A model generated the notes under the pieces. It was not told where the DNA came from. It searched no databases and was given only the letters and a program-made list of their open reading frames with translations. A DNA stretch of 28,269 bases from the NCBI GenBank assembly GCA_964423795.1, contig CAYRGC010000015.1, forward strand, positions 1 to 28,269, given 5' to 3'. This document shows, in pieces, positions 7,247 through 13,998 of the stretch (its first letter is position 1; each line of letters begins with the position of its first letter). The translations under genes were made by a program, and so were the position numbers. The stretch comes from CAYRGC01 sp964423795 (lineage in GTDB: Bacteria > Patescibacteriota > Gracilibacteria > Peribacterales > Peribacteraceae).

Positions 7247-8119
7247 TCAGCGCGCCTTGTTCCTGGCGATCGTCTCCGCGACGAGGCCGAAAAGGCCGAT
7301 CTGGATGCCGGTGAGCGTCAGCAGGAGTCCGGAGTCGGAGACGTTGGATTGCGTCGCGACCGTGTACGCGATGAGCCCGACGCCCGTTCCCGTGAGGATC
7401 AGCGTCGGCCACGCGAAGAAGCGCAGGGGGCGGAAATACGTGACGATGCGGATGACGAGAGAGCAGAACTGGCCGAGATTCTTCAGGCCGTTGAAGCCCG
7501 AGGACATGGTGCTCGAGCCGATGCGCTTGCCGTACTCGATGGGCACGTAGCGCACCAGGTAGTCGTTCGTAAGCGCCCCGAGCGTGATCGTCATCGTGAA
7601 GGAGAAGCGCTGCGGATACAGGTGCATGAACGAGAGCGCGAGCGGGCGGGTGAAGACGCGCATGCCCGAGTTGAGATCGGGGATGCGGGTTCCCGTGAGC
7701 GTGTTGGCGAGTGCGTTCACGATCGCTTTCCCCGGGCGGCGGATCCAGGGGATCTGCTGCCGCGGGCGCTTCCCCACGACCATGTCCGCCTTCGTCTCCC
7801 GCATCTCCTTGAGCAGTTTCGGGAAATCGTTCACGGGATACGTGCCGTCGGCATCGATGATGCCGATGATCTCCCCCGCAGAGTGGCGGATGCCCGTCTT
7901 GAGCGAGGCGCTGTAGCCGCGGTTCATCGGCTGCCGGAGGACGGCGACCTTCGGGAGGCCGAGGCCCGCGAGGATGTCCCCCGTGCCGTCGGTGCTGCCG
8001 TCGTCGACGACCACGATCTCGAAATCCTCGCCCGCGTCCGTGAGCGACCGGTGGATCGACCGGACGGTGTCGGCGATGACCCGCTCCTCGTTGAAGACGG
8101 GGATGAGGATGGAAAGCAT
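7247..8119 (-). CDS. Glycosyltransferase family 2 with C-terminal membrane helices
   Basis: A 290-residue GT2 enzyme of the dolichyl-phosphate mannose synthase/ArnC-like type. It starts MLSILIPVFNEERVIADTV and has IVVVDDGSTDGTGDIL for nucleotide binding, IGIIDADGTYP as the DxD-type metal site, and LNSGMRVFTRPLAL further on. Two hydrophobic helices close the protein (about residues 225-280). Such enzymes commonly charge polyprenyl phosphate with a sugar, which GT-C enzymes in the same locus could then use; two GT-C-like proteins lie at 12385-15678. The start is set by TATACT, 7 bases upstream. The last base of its stop codon touches the next promoter. Confidence 0.9.
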   Translation of the reverse strand: MLSILIPVFNEERVIADTVRSIHRSLTDAGEDFEIVVVDDGSTDGTGDILAGLGLPKVAVLRQPMNRGYSASLKTGIRHSAGEIIGIIDADGTYPVNDFPKLLKEMRETKADMVVGKRPRQQIPWIRRPGKAIVNALANTLTGTRIPDLNSGMRVFTRPLALSFMHLYPQRFSFTMTITLGALTNDYLVRYVPIEYGKRIGSSTMSSGFNGLKNLGQFCSLVIRIVTYFRPLRFFAWPTLILTGTGVGLIAYTVATQSNVSDSGLLLTLTGIQIGLFGLVAETIARNKAR

Positions 8120-8126
8120 CCGGGAA

Positions 8127-8132
8127 AGTATA
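8127..8132 (-). promoter_or_regulatory. -10 hexamer TATACT, leaderless GT2 gene
   Basis: A perfect TATACT lies 7 bases before the ATG at 8119, in the 79-base AT-richer gap that separates GT2 from the FrhB-like gene. Confidence 0.7.
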
Positions 8133-8163
8133 CAGGAAATCGGCCGAAAAGATAGTTAATTTT

Positions 8164-8186
8164 CCTTTTGCCGCTGCGGAAAAAGG
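8164..8186. repeat. Inverted repeat in intergenic gap
   Basis: CCTTTT-G-CCGC-T-GCGG-A-AAAAGG is a near-perfect 23-base palindrome with one G/A mismatch per arm. It lies between the FrhB-like stop and the GT2 promoter. It could end the upstream minus-strand transcript, but the bases that follow in that direction are AAAATTAAC rather than a T run, so it is not a standard terminator. An operator site is an alternative. Confidence 0.4.
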
Positions 8187-8198
8187 CGCTTCGACCGC

Positions 8199-9554
8199 TC
8201 AGTGCCCGCCCGCGGCGCCCCCGTCGCGGACGACGAAGGCCATCTCCCTGAGCCCCTTGCGCTTGGTCGGCTTGGAGACGTTCTTCCACCCTTTGCGCAG
8301 CGCGTTGAACGCCGGTCCGACCACCGAGAGCGGAAGCAGCTCCACCGTCCGTCGGGCGATGCCCGTGCGGGCGACGCCGAAGATCGCACGCAGGCACCAT
8401 TCCACGACCCGTCGCGACGCCGGGATCCGCGCCGGCTCGTACCCGTACTCGGGACGAACGCGTTTCCAGGAGTTGCGGATGAACGATCCGCGCTTCTTGA
8501 AGTCGAGCATGTGGCCGTGCATGTCGAGCGCGGCGGGGAGCGCGACGTCCTCCAGCGCGAGCGTGCCCGCGGCGCGCATCTCCTCCAGGAGGGCCTTGCC
8601 CCGGGCGGAGCGGGCGAGCACGACGGAGTATCCGCCGCGGCGCTCCTCGTAGGCGGGCGACCACGCGTCGCCGACGCTCACGTCGGTCAGCTCGTTCGTG
8701 AAATCCGGGAGCTGCAGGCAGCCGCGGGTGATGAAGAAGGGGATGAGGTAGTTGTAGTGGAATTTCTCCGCCCGCAGCGTGCGGCCGTCCTTGAGCGCGA
8801 TCTCCAGATGCCCCGGCCATTCGCCGGCGCGGTAGCGCAGGCTCGCGACGTCGGCTTCCGTGCGCACGCCGTGCGACCGCAGGAAGCTGCGTATCGCCTC
8901 GAAGCCCATCTGCGTCCCGGTGTAGGGGCCGAACACGTACGCGATCGACCGGACGGACGGATGCCCCATCGCCTGCAGCTTGCGGATCGCCGCGACCTGG
9001 TCGGGCAGCCCCACGTACGCGAGGGGGCCTTCCTCCTTCGCGAGGTCGGCCAGGATGACGTTCGTGGGCGTGGCGCTGTACACGCTTCCGGCGCAGGCGA
9101 GGATCTCCTCGCGCGTCCTCGCGATGACGGGCTCCGCGCGCCACGGGTCTGTGCCGCCCACGCGCAGGCACACCGCGCCGCGGATCCGCCCCGTCTCGAG
9201 GAGCCGCAGGAGCATCGCCGTGATCACGCCGCCGGACGCGCCGCCGCGACGGACACCTTCGTCCGACGCGTGGCCCACGTAACCGCTTTCCACGACGCCG
9301 CACAGCCAGTTTTGCGGCAGTCGCCCGAAAACGAAGCGGTTGAGCGCCGGGTAATCGCAAAAGCGGCCCGGACAGGCCTCGTACGCCGCGCGCGGCAGTT
9401 CGCCGCTCTTGCCCGTCCGCACCACCTTCAGTTCGTTCCCGCGTTCCTCGTAACGGAGGAGCCCCTCCGAGAGACCCACGCAGGTGCCGTCGCCGGTCTC
9501 GAGACCGGGATCGAGCACGTCGGCCTTCAATTTGTCCCACCAGACGTCAGCCAT
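8199..9554 (-). CDS. FrhB-like protein (F420 hydrogenase/dehydrogenase beta family), Fe-S motifs lost
   Basis: A 451-residue protein of the family seen in archaeal FrhB and in many bacterial polysaccharide loci, normally binding a flavin and a [4Fe-4S] cluster. Family landmarks are CPGRFCDYPALNRFVFG, RRGGASGGVITAMLL, AYVGLPDQVAAIRKL and DFTNELTDVSVGDAWSP. Cysteines usual at the cluster sites are replaced: the N-terminal CTGCGTC-type motif reads ETGDGTC (Glu19, Asp22, only Cys25 kept), GLPC reads GLPD (Asp184), and the CxxC-type pair near 279-282 reads CLQL. It may be a flavoprotein without a cluster, or a non-redox relative. It overlaps the upstream methyltransferase by 8 bases and shares its promoter. 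The comparison is from family memory, not a computed alignment. Confidence 0.82.
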   Translation of the reverse strand: MADVWWDKLKADVLDPGLETGDGTCVGLSEGLLRYEERGNELKVVRTGKSGELPRAAYEACPGRFCDYPALNRFVFGRLPQNWLCGVVESGYVGHASDEGVRRGGASGGVITAMLLRLLETGRIRGAVCLRVGGTDPWRAEPVIARTREEILACAGSVYSATPTNVILADLAKEEGPLAYVGLPDQVAAIRKLQAMGHPSVRSIAYVFGPYTGTQMGFEAIRSFLRSHGVRTEADVASLRYRAGEWPGHLEIALKDGRTLRAEKFHYNYLIPFFITRGCLQLPDFTNELTDVSVGDAWSPAYEERRGGYSVVLARSARGKALLEEMRAAGTLALEDVALPAALDMHGHMLDFKKRGSFIRNSWKRVRPEYGYEPARIPASRRVVEWCLRAIFGVARTGIARRTVELLPLSVVGPAFNALRKGWKNVSKPTKRKGLREMAFVVRDGGAAGGH

Positions 9555-10263
9555 GCTTGAAGCAGATGAAGGTGCGGCGCAGCGCGAGCAGTCGCAGCGC
9601 CCGCTCGGGCAGGATCTTTTCTTTCCATCGCCCGAGCGCGAGGAGCCAGCGGGGGCCGACCGGGACGAGCACGAACGTCCGTTCGGTCGTCACCGTCAGA
9701 CCCGCCTCGCGCAGATGCGAGAGGATCTCGCGGCGCGGCAGCATGCGGTGCGGTCCCTCGCCGTGGTCCAGGTGCAACGTGGCCGAGAGCCAGTGCACGG
9801 GTTCCCAGAGACGGTTGGGGGTCGTGAGGACGAGCGTGCCTCCGGGCTTGAGCACGCGCGCCAGCTCGGACACGAACGTGCGCGGGTCGGGGACGTGCTC
9901 GAGCGTCTCGTAGCTGAGCGCCACGTCGAACGCCGCGTCCGGCAGGTCCAGGGGGAGACCCGTCACCTGCCGCACGTCCGCGGCGACTCCCTCCCGCGCC
10001 AACCTCTCGCGCCCGCGGGTCACGAAGCTTCCCGCCATCGCGAGGCACGTGAAGCGCGCGCGCGGATGGCGCTTCAGGAAGTACGCCGTGCCGACGCAGG
10101 TGCGGCAGTCGATATCGAGCACCGACGCGTTCTCCGGGATCGAGAACAGGGGTTCCGAATCCTTGAAGCGGCGCAGGTAGGAATCGATGCCCGCGTTGAT
10201 GGCGTCGTAGTCGGGCGTCGCGTCCCAGTGCGCGGCCACGTCGGCGAAGGTCCACGTCTTCAT
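9547..10263 (-). CDS. Class I SAM methyltransferase-like protein with altered motif I
   Basis: A 238-residue protein of the Methyltransf_11 type. Post-motifs are good: LSYETLEHVPDPRTFVSELA, VLKPGGTLVLTTPNRLW. Motif I, normally VLDxGCGTG, reads VLDIDCRTCVG (residues 48-58), so Asp52, Arg54 and Cys56 replace three glycines, and the acidic residue expected after the second strand is missing (FTCLAMAGSF). SAM binding may be lost or changed. Each change needs one base from a glycine GGC codon. It is the first gene of a two-gene unit with the FrhB-like gene. The start is set by TACAAT 6 bases upstream. It could be a pseudoenzyme; sequencing error is less likely given three separate changes. Confidence 0.82.
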   Translation of the reverse strand: MKTWTFADVAAHWDATPDYDAINAGIDSYLRRFKDSEPLFSIPENASVLDIDCRTCVGTAYFLKRHPRARFTCLAMAGSFVTRGRERLAREGVAADVRQVTGLPLDLPDAAFDVALSYETLEHVPDPRTFVSELARVLKPGGTLVLTTPNRLWEPVHWLSATLHLDHGEGPHRMLPRREILSHLREAGLTVTTERTFVLVPVGPRWLLALGRWKEKILPERALRLLALRRTFICFKHG

Positions 10264-10269
10264 GGACGC

Positions 10270-10275
10270 ATTGTA
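10270..10275 (-). promoter_or_regulatory. -10 hexamer TACAAT, leaderless methyltransferase-FrhB unit
   Basis: TACAAT lies 6 bases before the ATG at 10263, in the 24-base gap behind the stop of the flippase-like gene. Confidence 0.68.
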
Positions 10276-10287
10276 GAGGAAAAGCCC

Positions 10288-11181
10288 TCAGGGAACCCTG
10301 ATTCCCCTGATCCAGGACACGAGGCCCGGCACGCAGCTGAGGACCACCAGGACGAAGAAGAGGAACGAGTAGGAGAGCGACTGGCTCGCGGTCACGCCGA
10401 GCGGGGTCAGGAACGCCAGCATCGCCGCGTCGCGCGTGCCGAGACCGGCCGGCGCGATGGGGAAGAGCGCCACCACGGAGGTGAGCGTGACGGCCGCGGC
10501 GAGGGAGACGAGCGGGACCGCGATGCCGAGGCCTCGCGCGAGCGCGCACGTCCACGAGAAGTAGAGTGCCCAGACGCAGACGCTCTGGAAGAGCAAGAGC
10601 GCGACCGACCGCCGGTCGAGCAGGTGGGGGACGAGGCCCATCGCCTGCAGCCCGCGCTTCACGGACGTCACGGACGCCCGCAGCAGCCACAGGATGAGAA
10701 GTCCCGCGATCGCCGCCAGGAGCAGGATGAGCGCCCATCGCCAGCTGAGCAGCACGCCCACGCTCACGATGCCGATCCAGGCCATCACCGCGACGTCGAG
10801 CAGGCGGTCGATGGCCACGAGCATCGTGGCGGTCTGCGTAGCCATGCCGTGTCGCCGGAGGTACGGTACCTTCCCGAGCTCGCCCAGGTTGGACGGCGTC
10901 AGGTTCCCGAGGAAGATCCCGATGGTGTAGAGCTTCCACGCGTCGCCGAACGACGTCCGTACCCCGGCCGTGGACACGAGCGTGCGCCAGCGCGCGGTCT
11001 TCATGACGTAGCTCAGCAGGAGCAGCAGCAGGGCCGCGACGAGCAGCGGCGCGTCGGCCCGGCGGATGATCGCGATCGACGCGCGGAGATCGACGCTCGC
11101 GAGCATCCACGCGAAGATCCCGACGCCGATGAGCTTGAGGACGTACCCGCCGATGCGCGCGAGGTTCTTGTTCCCGATCAC
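10288..11181 (-). CDS. Flippase-like integral membrane protein (UPF0104/LPG synthase TM domain)
   Basis: A 297-residue multi-pass membrane protein with about eight hydrophobic segments. It has the marks of the lysylphosphatidylglycerol-synthase TM/UPF0104 family: an early LKLIGVGIFAWMLASVDLR, then LLLLLLSYVMKTARWRTLV, IGIFLGNLTPSNLGELGKVPYLRR with the conserved G-x-x-x-x-x-x-x-G-E loop, and ALFPIAPAGLGTRDAAMLAF near the end. Members are often called flippase-like and appear in glycan loci, but transport is rarely proven. The start is GTG 11181, 6 bases after TAGGCT. It is divergent from the GT4 gene at 11228 and sits upstream of the methyltransferase, which has its own promoter. Confidence 0.88.
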   Translation of the reverse strand: MIGNKNLARIGGYVLKLIGVGIFAWMLASVDLRASIAIIRRADAPLLVAALLLLLLSYVMKTARWRTLVSTAGVRTSFGDAWKLYTIGIFLGNLTPSNLGELGKVPYLRRHGMATQTATMLVAIDRLLDVAVMAWIGIVSVGVLLSWRWALILLLAAIAGLLILWLLRASVTSVKRGLQAMGLVPHLLDRRSVALLLFQSVCVWALYFSWTCALARGLGIAVPLVSLAAAVTLTSVVALFPIAPAGLGTRDAAMLAFLTPLGVTASQSLSYSFLFFVLVVLSCVPGLVSWIRGIRVP

Positions 11182-11187
11182 CGGGAA

Positions 11188-11193
11188 AGCCTA
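11188..11193 (-). promoter_or_regulatory. -10 hexamer TAGGCT, leaderless flippase-like gene
   Basis: TAGGCT lies 6 bases before the GTG at 11181. It fits TANNNT but is a weaker hexamer. It faces the divergent promoter at 11216-11221, 22 bases away. Confidence 0.5.
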
Positions 11194-11215
11194 CACCTTC
11201 TCCGGTGGGTTCCAG

Positions 11216-11221
11216 TACCCT
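11216..11221 (+). promoter_or_regulatory. -10 hexamer TACCCT, leaderless GT4 gene
   Basis: TACCCT lies 6 bases before the GTG at 11228. It is a weak hexamer, but position and spacing follow the window rule exactly. Confidence 0.5.
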
Positions 11222-11227
11222 GTGCCC

Positions 11228-12367
11228 GTGCGCGTCTGCGTGCTTACATCGGCGTTCGACGCCTTTAAGGGGGGAAACCATCTGCCCCTGCTCAAGGCCA
11301 TGCCGGACGTGTCGTTCACCATCCTCACGGGGAAGGTTCGGCCGAAAGATCCGGAGCTGCCGCCGAATGTCGGCATCGAGGTGCTGCCCCCCTACCGCAG
11401 CGGACCCTACTACTACGGCATCGCCGACCATCGCTTCGCTGCGGCGGTGATGGACGCGTACCCCCCCGAACACGCGTTCTGGAAACGGTTCGACGTGATC
11501 CATCTCAATCAGACCATGGGGCCGGCCCTGCTCCGTCTCCGCGCCGCCGGCGTGCCCGTGCTCTCGCTCATCCATCATCCGGTCTCCGTCGACCGGGACG
11601 TCGCCGTCGCGGAGTCGTCCTTCCCGGAGGGGATGCACTGGAGGCTTAAATATCTGTTGCTCGAGCGCTGGCAGCGGCGCTACTGCCGGACGTGGGCGCA
11701 TACGGCGACCGTGTCCCGCACCGTCGCCGAGCGGCTCGTCGCGGATTACGCGGCGGAGCCCGGGCGCATCGCCGTCGTGCCCAACGGCGTCGACGGATCG
11801 CTCTTCGCGCCGGAGCCGGGAGGCGACACGGAGTTCGACGTCGCCGCGGTGGGATCGTTGCTCCATCCGCGCAAGGGATTCCGGTACCTGCTCGAGGCCT
11901 ACCGGATCCTCGCCGCGCGGGGGAAGAGGATCGCGGACGCCGGCCGCCGGTCGGACGCGCAGATGCGCGAGCTCGCCCGCGTGCCGAACCTGCGCGCGTT
12001 CGGAATGCTTCCCGAGGAAGAGCTGGTGCGGGTCATGCGGCGTTCCGCCGTCCTGCTGTCCGCCTCGCTCTACGAGGGGTTCGGCCTGTCGCTCATCGAG
12101 GCGCTCGCGTGCGGCCGTCCCGCCGTCGCGTTCGACGCCGGCGCGACGGGGGAGGTGATGCGCCCCGTCGATCCCACCCTGCTCGTGCCAGCGCGCCGCA
12201 GCGATCTCCTTGCCGCCCGCGCGCTCGAATTCCTCGCGCAGGCGCCTTCCGCCAGGGCGGAGGCGGGCGCGCGGTACCGCGAGGCCGTCCTCCGGCTCTA
12301 TCCGCTCTCACGGTCGGCCGAGATGCTGCGCGCGACGTACGAACGCATCGTCGCCGAGCGGAAATAA
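11228..12367 (+). CDS. Glycosyltransferase family 4 (GT-B)
   Basis: A 379-residue GT4 enzyme. VRVCVLTSAFDAFKGG opens the first domain; VVPNGVDGSLFAPEP links domains; the donor site has SLYEGFGLSLIEALACGRPA with the E-x7-E pair. I start it at GTG 11228 because a -10-like hexamer lies 6 bases before it and because an earlier ATG at 11066 would run through the divergent gene. Between RKGFRYLLEAYRILAARGKR and NLRAFGMLPEEELV the usual strand carrying a glycine-rich LxIxGxG motif is poorly represented (IADAGRRSDAQ), making this part roughly ten residues short. That may be a small in-frame deletion. Its substrate is unknown. Confidence 0.87.
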   Translation: MRVCVLTSAFDAFKGGNHLPLLKAMPDVSFTILTGKVRPKDPELPPNVGIEVLPPYRSGPYYYGIADHRFAAAVMDAYPPEHAFWKRFDVIHLNQTMGPALLRLRAAGVPVLSLIHHPVSVDRDVAVAESSFPEGMHWRLKYLLLERWQRRYCRTWAHTATVSRTVAERLVADYAAEPGRIAVVPNGVDGSLFAPEPGGDTEFDVAAVGSLLHPRKGFRYLLEAYRILAARGKRIADAGRRSDAQMRELARVPNLRAFGMLPEEELVRVMRRSAVLLSASLYEGFGLSLIEALACGRPAVAFDAGATGEVMRPVDPTLLVPARRSDLLAARALEFLAQAPSARAEAGARYREAVLRLYPLSRSAEMLRATYERIVAERK

Positions 12368-12371
12368 GGGG

Positions 12372-12377
12372 TATACT
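12372..12377 (+). promoter_or_regulatory. -10 hexamer TATACT, leaderless GT-C gene
   Basis: A perfect TATACT begins 4 bases after the GT4 stop codon and ends 7 bases before the TTG at 12385. Confidence 0.65.
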
Positions 12378-12384
12378 GGCGTCG

Positions 12385-13989
12385 TTGGCCGCACGCACGT
12401 TCTCTCTTCGGACGCATCTCGGATTGCTCGCGCTCTTCGCGGCGGGCATGACCGCGCTGGTGCTTTTCCCCGTGCTTCTCGCCGGCTTCCCCTACGAACT
12501 GCCGGGCCAGGTCCTGCTCGCGCGTGAGTTCCTGGCGACGGGCCTCGTCCACGATTCCCGCCTGTATCCGGAGGTCCTCTCGCTTTTCCATCCGTTCATC
12601 GCCTGGGAGAACGTCACGGCATGGACGGCCGTGAGCGCGGGATTCTTCATGGTCGCGCTCTTCCCGTGGTGGCTCGCCGTTCGCCGCCTGTTCGACGCGC
12701 GCGTCGCGTGGATCTCGTCCGTGATCCTCGCGTTCTTGCCGATGTATTGGAACGAGATGCTGGAAAACAGCGGCTACGCGCTCGCGCTCCTCTTCCTCTT
12801 CTCCGGCTTCGCCGCGATGGCCATGCTCCACGAGAAGAGGCGCCTGCTCGCCGTCGTCCTGGGAGGTCTCTGCTTCGGCGCCGTCATCGCCACGCGCGAC
12901 GCGTTCCTCACTCTTTTCCCGTGGTTCGTCGCCGGGTATCTGTGGCACTGGCGCAAGGACGGAATGAAGACGGTCGGCCTCGTCCTGGTCGGCCTCGCCT
13001 GCGCGTACGCGACGTACGCGCTGCCCTCGCTCCCGAACGCGCTCGCCCCCGGTCTCGGCGCCATGGACCGCGTCGCCGCGCTGCTTCCGTCCCTCGACCA
13101 CGCGACGCCCGGGGCCAACCACCTGTATCCCGACGACTACACGTACGAGTTCCTCCGCGACGAGTACGACGCGCGCATGAAGGCGGAGCTCCAGAAGGCG
13201 TCCTTTCTCGAGCGCCAGCAGAACCAGAATTACCGCATCATCTTCGGCGCCGTGAGCGTGAGCTTCGTCTCGTCGGCGCTCAACGGCGCGTGGCTCTTCT
13301 TCAACGTGCTGCCTTCCTTCGTCGCCACGGAACTCGTGGGAGGCGCCTTCCTCTGGATCTTCATCGCGCCGGGCATCGCCGTCGCGCGGCGCGGGCGCCG
13401 ATGGCTGCCGATTCACCTGCTTTGGACTTGGCTCTCGATGGAATTCCTCCTCCGGTTCGTCCTCCACTTCGGCCGCACGCACGTCAACGATCTCGGGTGG
13501 GCGCTGGCCCTCTTCGCCGCGCTCGGCATCTCGTCGGTCGTCTCTCTGCTCCCGAAAAACCGCGCCGTCTACGCCTCGGCGTTCGTCGTCGCCCTGTGCG
13601 CCCTGCAGCTGTTGCAGGCCGACCGCGCCTTCCTCGCCGAGAAGTACTCCCGCTCGCTCGTGCCGTGGACGTACGCGGCGACGCGCGAGCTTGCGGCCCT
13701 TCCGCCCGACGCGGTGGTGGCGCATCCCAACCGCGCCGAGCTCCTGTACTTCTCGCCCTTGTCCTCCGTCAGCGTCCACCCGGACACGGTCGAATACCTC
13801 GCGGGCAAGGGCAGGCTCGCCGATCCGTTCACGCGCTACGGCGTCGACGCGATCGTCGGTTACGACGACGACCAGGCGCGCACCATCAAGCAGGCCGTTC
13901 CCGGCGTGCAGGTGATCGCGCTCCCCGCCGATCCGCCCTCGGTGTCGCTTACGCCCCTTACGCGGTTCCTCCTCAACGCCTTCCGCTGA
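12385..13989 (+). CDS. Multi-pass membrane protein, GT-C glycosyltransferase-like
   Basis: A 534-residue membrane protein with roughly ten hydrophobic segments and a soluble C-terminal part (from about residue 425, SRSLVPWTYAATRELAALPP). The first extracytoplasmic loop carries PGQVLLAREFLATGLVHDSR before the second helix, the place where GT-C enzymes hold their catalytic acid. They use polyprenyl-phosphate sugars on the outer side of the membrane. No strong single-family motif is visible, so the call is by architecture. A TTG start is needed: it is the only start codon at the expected distance after TATACT, and the next in-frame ATG is inside the first helix. It converges on the next gene with 3 bases between stops. 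Confidence 0.75.
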   Translation: MAARTFSLRTHLGLLALFAAGMTALVLFPVLLAGFPYELPGQVLLAREFLATGLVHDSRLYPEVLSLFHPFIAWENVTAWTAVSAGFFMVALFPWWLAVRRLFDARVAWISSVILAFLPMYWNEMLENSGYALALLFLFSGFAAMAMLHEKRRLLAVVLGGLCFGAVIATRDAFLTLFPWFVAGYLWHWRKDGMKTVGLVLVGLACAYATYALPSLPNALAPGLGAMDRVAALLPSLDHATPGANHLYPDDYTYEFLRDEYDARMKAELQKASFLERQQNQNYRIIFGAVSVSFVSSALNGAWLFFNVLPSFVATELVGGAFLWIFIAPGIAVARRGRRWLPIHLLWTWLSMEFLLRFVLHFGRTHVNDLGWALALFAALGISSVVSLLPKNRAVYASAFVVALCALQLLQADRAFLAEKYSRSLVPWTYAATRELAALPPDAVVAHPNRAELLYFSPLSSVSVHPDTVEYLAGKGRLADPFTRYGVDAIVGYDDDQARTIKQAVPGVQVIALPADPPSVSLTPLTRFLLNAFR

Positions 13990-13998
13990 CGGTCAGCG
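13984..13998. repeat. Perfect palindrome joining two convergent stop codons
   Basis: CGCTGAC-G-GTCAGCG is perfectly self-complementary and contains both stop codons (13987-13989 plus, 13995-13993 minus). It could act as a short bidirectional hairpin, but no T run follows on either strand. Part of the symmetry is automatic because TGA and TCA are complements. Confidence 0.5.

Noticed and set aside
8164..8186. Hairpin as an intrinsic terminator for the FrhB-like gene
   Set aside because: The stem is convincing but the following bases in the direction of transcription are A-rich, not T-rich. Kept only as an inverted repeat.
9484..11268. A 594-codon open frame on the plus strand, highly charged
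   Set aside because: It is antisense to the methyltransferase and flippase-like genes; its Arg/Glu/His-rich composition results from reading hydrophobic GC-rich codons backwards.
12298..13779. A 493-codon minus-strand frame opposite the GT-C gene
   Set aside because: Same antisense effect; no motif, and the sense strand gives a coherent membrane protein with its own promoter.
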